This document shows positions 34,358 through 43,937 of a stretch of DNA of 64,000 bases, piece after piece. Position 1 is the stretch's first letter. Each line of letters starts with the position of its first letter. This DNA comes from Burkholderiales bacterium. GTDB lineage: Bacteria > Pseudomonadota > Gammaproteobacteria > Burkholderiales > Burkholderiaceae_D. The stretch lies in NCBI GenBank assembly GCA_016196925.1, contig JACPWS010000012.1, positions 1-64,000 on the forward strand, given 5' to 3'. The translations under genes were made by a program, and so were the position numbers. The notes beneath the pieces are model-generated. The model did no database searches, was not told the DNA's origin, and saw nothing but the letters and a program-made list of their open reading frames with translations.

Positions 34358-34981
34358 TTAAGGCGCATAGCCGGACCTTAGCATTTTGTCGGTCGCGAAA
34401 TTCTGCGAGCGCTTCAGGGCCTTTTCCACCGTCTGTTCGCCGCGCAACACCTTGGCAATTTCCAGCCCGACGTGGTCGGCGATCACTTGAAACTCTGGAA
34501 TGCTCACGTACTGTATGCCTATATCCGGCGTGGGCGCGGCGCCGGCATCCGCGCTGTCTGCATTTTCTATCGCGTTCGCTACGAAGCCGGCAAACGGGGC
34601 CGCCTTCAGGTAATTCTCGTTGGCATACGTCGATTTGCGCGTGCCGGGCGGAACCGCGATCCAGCCGCGATTATTCGCGACGCTCTGGATATAAGCCCTG
34701 GAGGTGGCCCAGAAAATGAATTGCCTGGCTTCTTTCTGGTGGGGGGAGGATTTGGGGATGGCTAGGGCCCAGCTCCACAGCCAGGCGCCGCTTTTTCCGG
34801 CCGCCGCCACCGGCGCCGGCGCGTAGCCGAGCTGGGCCGATACTTTGGAACGTTTCGGGTCGAACAGCATGCCGGCCGCCACCGTGGCGTCTATCCAGAT
34901 GCCGCAATGTCCGTCCGAAAACAAGGCCAGGTTCTCATTGAAGCCGTTGCGGTCGGCGTTGGGCGGGCCATATTTGCTCAT
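34358..34981 (-). pseudogene. C-terminal half of a family 1 (polyol/sugar) extracellular solute-binding protein
   Basis: MSKYGPPNADRNGFNENLALFSDGHCGIWIDATVAAGMLFDPKRSKVSAQLGYAPAP...; no signal peptide or N-domain. Confidence 0.8.
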
Positions 34982-34987
34982 GATCTT

Positions 34988-35749
34988 TTACAGCGTGCCG
35001 TCACGGCTCAGCTCGGCCAGGCCCGCATTGAAGGCGTCGCGCAATTGCTGGTGGTTGCCGACGCGTTTCGAAAAGGCGAGGTAAAAATCCGAATGCGCCA
35101 GCGGCGGCGTCATGAATTCCAATTGCCCGATCAGGCGCGGGCGTTGACCTACCATCAGATCGGCGGCGGAAAACTTATCGACCAGCGCTAACTGGACGCG
35201 ATCCTGATCCAGCATATCGAGATTGTTCAAGTCTTCCGCGACGATTTCCTTGTGCAGAAAAGACGCCGCTTCAAATGCCGGCAGGGACACGCCGTCGCGC
35301 ACCGCGCCTATGCGATACGGGGCCAGGGATTTGAATAAGAGCGCCGGCCGCCTGAGCTGTTCCGCCGGATAGCTCAGCGCCAGCGATTTCTTCTTCAGCA
35401 AGCCGGTGGTGCCGCCGGGGAAACGCCTGGTATACACGAAAGCCGGATCCGCCAGGCCCGCCGCCGTGGCTTCCGAGGTCAGCAGGCCGTCGGCCTTGCC
35501 TTGCTCCGCCTGCAACCTGGCGCGCGCCCAGGTGTAAAACTCGAGCCGGACGCGATAACCCTCGCGCTGGAAGGCGGCCGTCGCCAGCTCCGCGGCATAG
35601 CCGCCCTGCGGCAAGTCGGGTCCGAGATAGGGCGGGCGCTCTCCGGCCGCCAGCACGACGGTCGGCGCGGCATGCAAGGGGCTGGCGCACAGCAGCGCAA
35701 ACAACAGGGGGGCGGCGCTACGACACAGTTGACGGCGGCGCGCTTTCAT
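34988..35749 (-). CDS. Periplasmic substrate-binding protein, PBP2/family 3 type, probably truncated by a nonsense codon
   Basis: MKARRRQLCRSAAPLLFALLCASPLHAAPTVVLAAGERPPYLG...AELSRDGTL*; start trimmed from the ORF-track TTG at 36037. Confidence 0.75.
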   Translation of the reverse strand: MKARRRQLCRSAAPLLFALLCASPLHAAPTVVLAAGERPPYLGPDLPQGGYAAELATAAFQREGYRVRLEFYTWARARLQAEQGKADGLLTSEATAAGLADPAFVYTRRFPGGTTGLLKKKSLALSYPAEQLRRPALLFKSLAPYRIGAVRDGVSLPAFEAASFLHKEIVAEDLNNLDMLDQDRVQLALVDKFSAADLMVGQRPRLIGQLEFMTPPLAHSDFYLAFSKRVGNHQQLRDAFNAGLAELSRDGTL

Positions 35750-35971
35750 CGGCGAGCTCCTCGGTGGCGGTGCATCATCATGAGTACTGAGTCGCCGTTC
35801 AAAAGTTACTGTCACATCTGGCCAGAACCGCCCAAACGTAACACTTATTTTTTCACGGCTCCTGAGTTTCAGTGTAGTGATTTTTCGTCGGTTCGGGGTT
35901 TTATGTGGGAAGCGGGGCGCGCCTGGCATAGCGCGCCGGCGGCGCCGCGCGTGCGCCGGTAAAACGGCCAA

Positions 35972-36052
35972 AATATACTCCCCCTCAGTATTCTGTGGAG
36001 GCCAATGAATTCGCTGACGATAGCGCGATTTTGTCAAAAAAAGGGGGAGTAT
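35972..36052 (-). repeat. Copy E3 of ~80-bp palindromic repeat family
   Basis: Reverse complement ATACTCCCCCTTTTTTTGACAAAATCGCGCTATCGTCAGCGAATTCATTGGCC...GAGGGGGAGTAT. Confidence 0.85.
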
Positions 36053-36077
36053 CCGTAGCGGCGAGGGCGGGCTGCTA

Positions 36078-36203
36078 GGAAAGCACCGATTTAATCGGAT
36101 TTCTTCATCCGCGCGAAAGCGGGGATATAGCTAAGTGTTTGATTTACATGGATTCCCGCTTTTGCGGGAATGACGCTTTTTGAATTAATCCGCGTTTCCC
36201 TAG
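36078..36203. repeat. MITE/BIME-like repeat family A copy
   Basis: CATCCGCGCGAAAGCGGGGAT...GATTTACATGGATTCCCGCTTTTGCGGGAATGACG...AATCCGCGTTTCCCTAGG. Confidence 0.8.
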
Positions 36204-38176
36204 GGTTGAATATGATTCTCCATCATCAGCCGGCGGACAGTCTGGTACTGCGCCAGCAGGCTGCGTTCGAGCTCGGCCGCGTCGGCGGCGCGCATGCCGG
36301 GCGCGCTGCCGACCAGCCGTGTCAAGTTGTGCGAGACCCAGCCGCGGGCGGAGATCAGGTCGATGATATTCCCCCTGACTCCCAGCGCGACGCGCTGCCC
36401 GACCCGCTCGGTATCGAGCAGCGAGCGTCCCAGCCCGGCATAAGCGACCGACCAGTTGGCCAGCTCGGCGATGGTCGGGAGTATGTCGAGCTGGCTGCCG
36501 ATGCGCTCGTCGACGCCAGGCGTGACGCCCGGTCCGACGATGAGCAGCGGGATATGGTAAAGGTTGGGGATGATCTCTGCATGCTCCATCAGCCCGCTGG
36601 CGTGGTCGCCGGTGAGCACGAAGATCGTGTTGTCGTAGTAGCCCGCTTTCTTCGCCGCCGCCATCAGTTCGGCGATCGCCCAGTCCGCGTAATACAGGGA
36701 ATTGAGATACTTGTTGAGCGTGTTGATTTCAGGGTATTTGCGCCAGCGCTCTTGCGGAACCATAAACGGCGCATGCGTGGTGGAGGTGAAGATGTAACCG
36801 AGAAACGGCTGTTGCGCATGGGCAAAAAGCTGGTGAGCTTCCTGCAGCGTGTTGTGATCCCAGGTTCCCCAGTTGGAAGGCGGCTTGGGGCGCGCATGCA
36901 GTTCTTGCATATCTTCCGCCCCTTTATAGGTGGCAAAACCGGCGCGCGCCGCGATGGCGTTGAAGCGGAACGAGCCGCGATAGTCGCTTTGCAGAAAAAA
37001 TGTCGCGTAATGCTGAGACTGCGCGAGTTCTCCGAGGAAGCTCTGGCGGTTTTGCTCTATGCCTTCGCCGAGGAAAGGCATGCCGGGCGGCGTGGGCAGG
37101 CTGGCGAGTATCGACTCGGCGCCCTGGATTGAGCGCTGGCCGTTGGCGTAAAAATGCGTATACAAGCGCCCCTGTTTCGCCAGCGCATCGAAGTTGGGCG
37201 TCGCGCCTAGCGGCGGCAATTGCAGGTGCCGCCGCAAGGCGTCTATGTGCTGCGCACCCCAGCTTTCCAGCACCAGGACGACGACGTTAGGCTTGGCGCC
37301 GGCGCCGCGGAAGGCATGCGGCTGGAACAGCGGATAAGCCGGATCCTGGAACGCTTGCTTGCTGCCGGCCAGCACGTTCTGGGTGCGCGCGATGGCTTCC
37401 GTCTGCGGCATGAAATCGTGCACAGGCGGCGCGCCATCGAGCATCGCGTGCGTCACGGCAAAGGCACCGTTGAGTGCGAGATAAGCCTGCGCCGCCGTGT
37501 TCGAGAAGAAGGCGTCGGACACGCTGAGCGGCTTGCCCGACCAGCCTCCGCGGCCGGCCGAGATCAACAGCAACAGCACCAGCGCCAAGCCGCCCAGGCG
37601 GACCGATTTGCGCTGCGCTGCGGCCGGCGCCGGGCGCAACAGGCGCTGCCATAGCCTGGCGCCCAGCACCGCGCCGGCGGCCGACAGCGCCAGCAACACG
37701 GCGTATTGCGTCAATGCCAGCCGCGCCAGCGGGGCGATGTCGGCCGTGACGGTAGTGATTTCCGATCCGACATGGCGGCGCACTTCGCCGAAATAGAGGG
37801 TATCGGCCAGCAGCATGCAGACCAGCAGCAGCAGCGCACAATAAATGACCCAGCCCCACAGACGTTGCCAGCCTATGTGCTGCGCCCAGCGGAAGGGGAG
37901 CAGCATCAAAGTCAGCGGAAACAGCGTGTACAAAGCAACGATGGAAAGATCGAAGCGCAGGCCGACCAGAAACGCCAGCGCGACCTGCGCCGTGCCGAGC
38001 GCCTTAAAATCCTCGAAGTAAGCCAGATACAGTGCAAGTCGCGCCAGGCTGAATGGCAGCAGGCAGGCAAGGAAGATCAGGGCCAGGCGTCCGTAAGCGT
38101 TACGGCGCAGCGAGAGGATAAGTTGTGAGGGAAGGCGCATGCGATTTGCTGTGTTAAAAATACCGGGCAGCACCAA
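36200..38176 (-). CDS. LTA synthase family / sulfatase-type phosphoglycerol transferase
   Basis: Five-TM N-terminus, NVVVLVLESWGAQHID, FTSTTHAPFMVP, FVLTGDHASG; start could be internal (MRLPSQ). Confidence 0.85.
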   Translation of the reverse strand: MVLPGIFNTANRMRLPSQLILSLRRNAYGRLALIFLACLLPFSLARLALYLAYFEDFKALGTAQVALAFLVGLRFDLSIVALYTLFPLTLMLLPFRWAQHIGWQRLWGWVIYCALLLLVCMLLADTLYFGEVRRHVGSEITTVTADIAPLARLALTQYAVLLALSAAGAVLGARLWQRLLRPAPAAAQRKSVRLGGLALVLLLLISAGRGGWSGKPLSVSDAFFSNTAAQAYLALNGAFAVTHAMLDGAPPVHDFMPQTEAIARTQNVLAGSKQAFQDPAYPLFQPHAFRGAGAKPNVVVLVLESWGAQHIDALRRHLQLPPLGATPNFDALAKQGRLYTHFYANGQRSIQGAESILASLPTPPGMPFLGEGIEQNRQSFLGELAQSQHYATFFLQSDYRGSFRFNAIAARAGFATYKGAEDMQELHARPKPPSNWGTWDHNTLQEAHQLFAHAQQPFLGYIFTSTTHAPFMVPQERWRKYPEINTLNKYLNSLYYADWAIAELMAAAKKAGYYDNTIFVLTGDHASGLMEHAEIIPNLYHIPLLIVGPGVTPGVDERIGSQLDILPTIAELANWSVAYAGLGRSLLDTERVGQRVALGVRGNIIDLISARGWVSHNLTRLVGSAPGMRAADAAELERSLLAQYQTVRRLMMENHIQP

Positions 38177-38226
38177 TACAGATATCGATGTCAGCGCTGT
38201 GATGGCGATGTTGTGGTGAACAGAAC

Positions 38227-38357
38227 CTAAGGAGACACGGATTTATTCCGATTTCCTCATCCCCGCGAAAGCGGGGATACACCCAAGTTTTTGATTTACA
38301 TGGATTCCCGCTTTCGCGGGAATGACGCTTTTTGATTTAATCTGCGTTTCCCTAAGG
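38227..38357. repeat. MITE/BIME-like repeat family A copy (best-preserved ends)
   Basis: CCTAAGGAGACACGGATTTATT...CCCCGCGAAAGCGGGG...GGATTCCCGCTTTCGCGGGAATGACG...TTTAATCTGCGTTTCCCTAAGG. Confidence 0.85.
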
Positions 38358-38855
38358 AACTTGCGAGCGAAAACTGCGGCGGGTTTTTCAAAGAACCGGG
38401 TTTGGGTCAGGCAAAGCAGGAGCCGGATTTTACCGCCTTAGCCTGCATTTCCGCATGTTTATGCACGAAATTTGATCGCAGTCATGAAAAACAACATGGC
38501 AAACTCCGGTCTTCCCCGCTATCCTGTGCGCCTCGCGCGGGAGCCTGGATTATTGCATTTCCGATAGCGGCCGCCATGCCGGTTTTGTCTGGATAGCGCG
38601 GCGTACCGGCGGTGTTTGTAGTGCAAATGGTAACGCATTGTAAATTACTGACTGAATATTCATTTATTTATGGCGTAATTTTCCGCTGCAAACGGAATTT
38701 AATTTCATTTTTCATTAAAAAATAAAATCTTGTTCGAAGAATTTTGCGTCTGTGTAAATATTCTATTTAGCGATGTGTTTTAGATAAATGCGTGCGGACG
38801 CGCCTGAATCCGCGTTCTGGATTACAATCTCGGCTTTGCCAATTTAAATGCTGCT

Positions 38856-39659
38856 GTGACTAATCTAGTTGAAATTCGCGATCTGCATTTCGCCTACGGA
38901 GACCGCTCTATTCTGGCGGGTCTGCGCATGGATTTTCCGCGCGGCAAAGTGATTGCCGTCATGGGCGGTTCCGGCTGCGGCAAGACCACGGTGTTGCGCC
39001 TGATCGGCGGCCAGATCCGGCCCCAGCAAGGGGCGGTCACGGTGGATGGCGAGGTGGTGCATAAGCTCGACACCGACGGTCTGTACCAGTTGCGCCGCAA
39101 GATGGGCATGTTATTCCAGTTCGGCGCCTTGTTTACCGATCTGACCGTGTTCGAGAACGTGGCTTTCCCCTTGCGCGAACATACGCAATTGCCGGAATCG
39201 ATGATACGCGACCTGGTCTTGCTGAAGCTGCATGCGGTCGGCCTGCGCAATGCGGCCTACCTGAAGCCGGCCGAGATTTCCGGCGGCATGGCGCGCCGTG
39301 TCGCGGTGGCGCGCGCAGTGGCGCTCGACCCCGAACTGATCATGTACGACGAACCGTTTGCCGGCCTCGACCCGATTTCCATGGGCGTCACGGCCAACCT
39401 GATACGTAAGCTGAACGATGCGCTCGGTTCGACTTCCATCCTGGTGTCGCACGATGTGCACGAGTGTTTCATGATCGCCGACTATGTGTATTTCATGTCG
39501 GCCGGCAAGATCGTGGCCCAGGGCACGCCGGATGAAATGCGCGTGTCGGACGATCCTTACGTCAGGCAATTCGTGCATGCCGAACCGGACGGTCCCGTGC
39601 CCTTCCATTACCCCGGCAGCTCCCTGGCCGAGGATCTGGGGCTGGGAGTGCGCGCATGA
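38856..39659 (+). CDS. mlaF: Phospholipid transport ABC ATPase MlaF (GTG start)
   Basis: GGSGCGKTTVLRLIGG, ISGGMARRVAVARAVALDPELIMYDEPFAGLDP. Confidence 0.93.
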   Translation: MTNLVEIRDLHFAYGDRSILAGLRMDFPRGKVIAVMGGSGCGKTTVLRLIGGQIRPQQGAVTVDGEVVHKLDTDGLYQLRRKMGMLFQFGALFTDLTVFENVAFPLREHTQLPESMIRDLVLLKLHAVGLRNAAYLKPAEISGGMARRVAVARAVALDPELIMYDEPFAGLDPISMGVTANLIRKLNDALGSTSILVSHDVHECFMIADYVYFMSAGKIVAQGTPDEMRVSDDPYVRQFVHAEPDGPVPFHYPGSSLAEDLGLGVRA

Positions 39660-40438
39660 TGGCCAATTTTTTACGCCTGATCGGCCGCACTCTGCGTGAA
39701 ATGGTGCAAAACATAGGCTACACCACGCGCTGGCTGTTCACCCTGCTGCGCCTGTTGCCGGGCGCGATGCGCCGGCCCGGCCTGATTTCCGAGCAAATCC
39801 ACTTTATCGGCAATTATTCGCTGGTCATCATCGTGGTGTCCGGCTTGTTCGTCGGCATGGTGCTTGGCTTGCAAGGCTATTACACGCTGAATAAATACGG
39901 CTCGGAGCAGGCTCTCGGCCTGCTGGTGGCGCTCTCGCTGACGCGCGAACTGGGACCGGTGGTGACGGCCTTGCTGTTCGCCGGGCGCGCCGGCACCTCG
40001 CTGACGGCCGAGATCGGCTTGATGAAGGCCGGCGAGCAATTGACCGCGATGGAAATGATGGCGGTCAACCCTATCCAGCGCATCCTGGCGCCGCGCTTCC
40101 TGGCTGGCCTGATTGCGATGCCGGCGCTGGCGGCCGTGTTTTCCGCGGTCGGCGTGCTCGGCGGCTATCTGGTCGGGGTCAAGCTGATCGGCGTCGACGA
40201 AGGTGCGTTCTGGTCGCAGATGCAGGACGGCGTCGATATCTGGAAAGATATCGCGAACGGGGTCATCAAGAGCATGGTGTTCGGCCTCGCCGTGACGTTT
40301 ACCGCGCTGTACCAGGGCTACCAGGCCCAGCCTACGCCGGAAGACGTGTCGCGCGCCACCACGCGCACGGTCGTGATCGCTTCTTTGTCGGTCTGGTGGT
40401 TCGACTTTATCCTGACCGCCTTGATGTTTAATAAATAG
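39656..40438 (+). CDS. mlaE: Phospholipid transport permease MlaE
   Basis: MlaE signature, LVALSLTRELGPVVTALLFAGRAGTSLTAEIGLMKAGEQLTAMEMMAVNP. Confidence 0.95.
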   Translation: MMANFLRLIGRTLREMVQNIGYTTRWLFTLLRLLPGAMRRPGLISEQIHFIGNYSLVIIVVSGLFVGMVLGLQGYYTLNKYGSEQALGLLVALSLTRELGPVVTALLFAGRAGTSLTAEIGLMKAGEQLTAMEMMAVNPIQRILAPRFLAGLIAMPALAAVFSAVGVLGGYLVGVKLIGVDEGAFWSQMQDGVDIWKDIANGVIKSMVFGLAVTFTALYQGYQAQPTPEDVSRATTRTVVIASLSVWWFDFILTALMFNK

Positions 40439-40562
40439 CTAAGGAAACGCGGGTTCAATCCAAGCGCGCCATTCCCGCGAAAGCGGGAATCCATGTTGAT
40501 CAAATACTTAGATGGATCCCCGCGGGGATGACGAAAATTGAATTAATCCGTGATTTCTTAAT
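40438..40562. repeat. MITE/BIME-like repeat family A copy between mlaE and mlaD
   Basis: CTAAGGAAACGCGGG...CATTCCCGCGAAAGCGGGAATCCATG...GATCCCCGCGGGGATGACG...AATCCGTGATTTCTTAA. Confidence 0.8.
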
Positions 40563-40607
40563 GAATTCTGCAGTCCTGTACTGCAAAAATTTAGTAAGGA
40601 AATATGT

Positions 40608-41081
40608 ATGCACCGTAAAACTCTGGATATCTGGGTCGGTCTGTTTGTCTTGCTGGGCGCGGCCGCTTTGCTGTTTTTAGCGCTGAAGGCCGGCAATATG
40701 AGCGCCCTGTCTTTCGATAAGACCTATGATGTAGTTACCCGTTTCGATAATATCGGCGGGCTGAAGCCGCGCGCGCCGGTGAAGAGCGCCGGGGTCGTGG
40801 TGGGGCGGGTCGGCGAAATCAAGTTCGACGACAAGACTTTCCAGGCCAGCGTGACCCTGCAAATGGAGGCGCGCTATAAATTCCCTAAAGATACCTCGGC
40901 CAAGATACTGACCGCTGGTTTGCTGGGCGAGCAATACATAGGCCTGGAGCCGGGCGGCGACACCAATAACCTGGTGGCCGGCGACAAGATCAAGATGACG
41001 CAATCGGCCGTCGTGCTGGAAAACCTGATCAGCCAGTTCCTGTTCAGCAAGGCGGCGGAAGGCAAGGAAGAACAAAAATGA
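40608..41081 (+). CDS. mlaD: Outer membrane lipid asymmetry protein MlaD
   Basis: MHRKTLDIWVGLFVLLGAAALLFLALK...FDNIGGLKPRAPVKSAGVVVGRV (MCE domain). Confidence 0.95.
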   Translation: MHRKTLDIWVGLFVLLGAAALLFLALKAGNMSALSFDKTYDVVTRFDNIGGLKPRAPVKSAGVVVGRVGEIKFDDKTFQASVTLQMEARYKFPKDTSAKILTAGLLGEQYIGLEPGGDTNNLVAGDKIKMTQSAVVLENLISQFLFSKAAEGKEEQK

Positions 41082-41851
41082 CGCAAGCAATTACGCGCAG
41101 TGCATGGCCGGGGATGCCGGCGCTGGTCTTGCTGGCGGCGAGCCTGTTGCTGGGCGGCTGCAGCACGGTCACCGCCAACAAGCTCAGGGACAAGGCCGAC
41201 CGGACGCTCGATGCGATCGGCACCAAGACCAATATCGGCAAGAATCCGCGCGATCCGCTGGAAGGTTTCAACCGCGTGATGTTCAATTTTAACGACACGC
41301 TCGATCAGGCGATACTCAAGCCTGTGGCCGAAGTGTATCGCGATATCTTGCCGTCTTTCGTGCAAACCGGCATCGGCAATTTCTTCGGGAATATAGGCGA
41401 TGTCTGGAATGCCGTGAATAACCTGTTGCAAGGCAAGGCCGCCGACGGCGTCAACGATGTCATGCGCGTCGCCGTCAATACCACCTTCGGCCTGGGTGGC
41501 TTGCTCGATATCGGGTCGGCCGCCGGCATGCCCAAGCATAAAGAAGATTTCGGCCAGACTCTGGGAACCTGGGGCGTCAAATCCGGTCCCTATGTGGTGT
41601 TGCCGTTTCTCGGCCCTTCGACGCTGCGCGATACCCTGGCTACCCCGGTCGATTTTAAAGGCGACCTGTGGTCCTACCAGACCCCGGTCAGCAGCCGTAA
41701 CGTCGGCACGGCGCTCAGGCTGGTGGACAAGCGCGCCGCGCTGTTGAATGCCGGCACCTTGATAGAAGAGGCGGCGCTCGATAAATACGTGTTCATCCGC
41801 GACGCCTATCTGCAAAGGCGCGCCGGTGAAATTCATCCCGATGAGGATTGA
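41078..41851 (+). CDS. mlaA: MlaA/VacJ lipoprotein
   Basis: Lipobox LLLGGCST; NPRDPLEGFNRVMFNFNDTLDQAILKPVAEVYRDILP. Confidence 0.95.
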   Translation: MTQAITRSAWPGMPALVLLAASLLLGGCSTVTANKLRDKADRTLDAIGTKTNIGKNPRDPLEGFNRVMFNFNDTLDQAILKPVAEVYRDILPSFVQTGIGNFFGNIGDVWNAVNNLLQGKAADGVNDVMRVAVNTTFGLGGLLDIGSAAGMPKHKEDFGQTLGTWGVKSGPYVVLPFLGPSTLRDTLATPVDFKGDLWSYQTPVSSRNVGTALRLVDKRAALLNAGTLIEEAALDKYVFIRDAYLQRRAGEIHPDED

Positions 41852-41959
41852 GCTTCCCTCAAATTGTAAGTAAATATAAGGCTAGTCAACCGCAATCGGG
41901 GCTGGCTGGTTAACCGGTAGCGGGCTGTCCGTGCCGCTCCGATTCAGGAATCAATAAAC

Positions 41960-42601
41960 ATGAAAAAATTGCTCACTCACTTCTTTTTAGGTCTGTTCGC
42001 CACCCTCGCTTTCAGCGGCGCCACCCTGGCGGCCGACGAAGCGCCCGACCAGTTGATCAAGCGCCTGAGCCAGGAAATCCTCGACACCGCGAAAGCCGAC
42101 AAGGATATCCAGACCGGCAGCCAGAAGCGTGTCTACGATCTGGTCGAAAACAAGATCCTGCCTTACATCGATTTTCCGCGCATGACTTCGCTGGCGGCCG
42201 GTAAGAACTGGCGCGATGCCACGCCCGAGCAGCAAAAACAGCTGACCAATGAATTCCGCACCCTGCTGGTGTTTACCTATTCCGGCGCGATTTCGCAGAT
42301 CAAGGATCAGCGTCTGGAATTCAAGCCTTTCCGCGCCGCGGCCGACGACACTGAAGTCGAAGTGCGCTCGCAAGTGATACAGGCGCGCGGCGAACCGATA
42401 CAGCTCAATTACCGCCTGGAAAAGCTGGCGACCGGCTGGAAAATCTACGACATCAACGTGCTCGGCGCCTGGCTGGTGGAAACCTATAAAGGCAGTTTCG
42501 CCGCCGAGATCAGCAAATCCGGCATAGACGGCCTGATCAAGACCCTGGCCGACAAAAACAAGAAGCTGGCGGCGGGTCCGGTTAAATCGGCCTCCAAATA
42601 A
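41960..42601 (+). CDS. mlaC: Periplasmic phospholipid-binding MlaC
   Basis: IDFPRMTSLAAGKNWRDATPEQQKQLTNEFRTLLVFTYSGAI. Confidence 0.95.
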   Translation: MKKLLTHFFLGLFATLAFSGATLAADEAPDQLIKRLSQEILDTAKADKDIQTGSQKRVYDLVENKILPYIDFPRMTSLAAGKNWRDATPEQQKQLTNEFRTLLVFTYSGAISQIKDQRLEFKPFRAAADDTEVEVRSQVIQARGEPIQLNYRLEKLATGWKIYDINVLGAWLVETYKGSFAAEISKSGIDGLIKTLADKNKKLAAGPVKSASK

Positions 42602-42611
42602 AGGGCGCGGC

Positions 42612-42887
42612 ATGTACAAGCCAGAGAGCGAACTGAGCCAGCGCAACGCCAGGCTCGCCGTGCAGGCCGGCTTGGCGGCTATCGCCGGCGGCCAGCTGAA
42701 CTTCGATCTGTCCGGCCTCGGACGTATCGATTCTTCCGCCGTGGCCGCCATGCTGGCCTGGCAACGCGGGGCGCAGGCGCAAGGACTGAACCTGCAATTC
42801 CATGCGGTTCCGGCCGGCTTGCTGAGCCTGATAGCCCTGTATGGCCTGAGCGAACAATTTACCCTGACTGCCGCCGGGCGACATTGA
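42612..42887 (+). CDS. mlaB: STAS-domain protein MlaB
   Basis: FDLSGLGRIDSSAVAAMLAWQRGAQAQGLNLQFHAVPAGLLSLIALYGL. Confidence 0.85.
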   Translation: MYKPESELSQRNARLAVQAGLAAIAGGQLNFDLSGLGRIDSSAVAAMLAWQRGAQAQGLNLQFHAVPAGLLSLIALYGLSEQFTLTAAGRH

Positions 42888-43001
42888 TGCCCGCCACCGC
42901 CTGCGCGCCCTGCTGCGTGCAGCGCTTCCGTTGTAAACTTGAAAATCCCCTATAATCAAAGGTTTTCGCTGCGGCGAACCCTCCCTATCCTAAGCACTTA
43001 A

Positions 43002-43937
43002 GTGCAAGCACGCCCGATGGCCGCCATACAAATTAGCAATGTACACAAACGCTACCAGTCGCTGAAGGCGCTGGACGACGTGTCGCTCAGCATAGAAGAA
43101 GGCGAATTTTTCGGCTTGCTCGGCCCCAATGGCGCCGGCAAGACTACCCTGATCTCCATCGTCGCCGGCCTGAACCGGGCCGATGCCGGGACGGTCAAGG
43201 TGCAGGGCCATGATGTGGTCGGCGATTACCGCAATGCGCGCCGCAAGCTGGGCGTGGTGCCGCAGGAACTGGTGTTCGACCCTTTTTTTACGGTGCGCGA
43301 AACCCTGCGCATGCAATCCGGTTATTTCGGTCTGAAGAATAACGATAAATGGATAGACGAGGTGATGGAAAACCTCGATCTCACGAATAAAGCCGACACC
43401 AATATGCGCGCCTTGTCGGGCGGCATGAAGCGGCGCGTGCTGGTGGCGCAGGCGCTGGTGCACAAGCCGCCGGTGATCGTGCTGGACGAACCCACCGCCG
43501 GCGTCGACGTGGAATTGCGCCAGACCCTGTGGAAATTCATCGCGCGCCTGAACCGCGAAGGCCACACCGTGGTGCTGACCACGCATTATCTGGAAGAGGC
43601 GCAGGCGCTGTGCAACCGCATCGCCATGCTGAAAGCCGGCCAGGTGGTGGCGCTCGACAGCACGGCGGCCCTGGTCAGACGCATTTCCGGTTCGCAATTG
43701 CGCGTGACGCTGGGCGCGGCCGGCAACACCAGCCTGCCCGCCAGCCTGCAGACTAGCCTGATCAGCCATGAAGTGGCGGTCGATCCGCGCCAATTTGCCT
43801 TGCGCATCAACGATTATGCCCACCTGGAACCTATGCTGGCCGATTTGCGCCTGGCAGGTTGCGTGATCGAAGACTTGCAATTGCTGCAAGCCGATCTGGA
43901 AGATGTCTTCCTGCAAATCATGGAGGGCGTCCAATGA
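43002..43937 (+). CDS. ABC transporter ATP-binding protein (YadG-like)
   Basis: LLGPNGAGKTTLISIVAGL, LSGGMKRRVLVAQALVHKPPVIVLDEPTAGVD. Confidence 0.93.
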   Translation: MQARPMAAIQISNVHKRYQSLKALDDVSLSIEEGEFFGLLGPNGAGKTTLISIVAGLNRADAGTVKVQGHDVVGDYRNARRKLGVVPQELVFDPFFTVRETLRMQSGYFGLKNNDKWIDEVMENLDLTNKADTNMRALSGGMKRRVLVAQALVHKPPVIVLDEPTAGVDVELRQTLWKFIARLNREGHTVVLTTHYLEEAQALCNRIAMLKAGQVVALDSTAALVRRISGSQLRVTLGAAGNTSLPASLQTSLISHEVAVDPRQFALRINDYAHLEPMLADLRLAGCVIEDLQLLQADLEDVFLQIMEGVQ

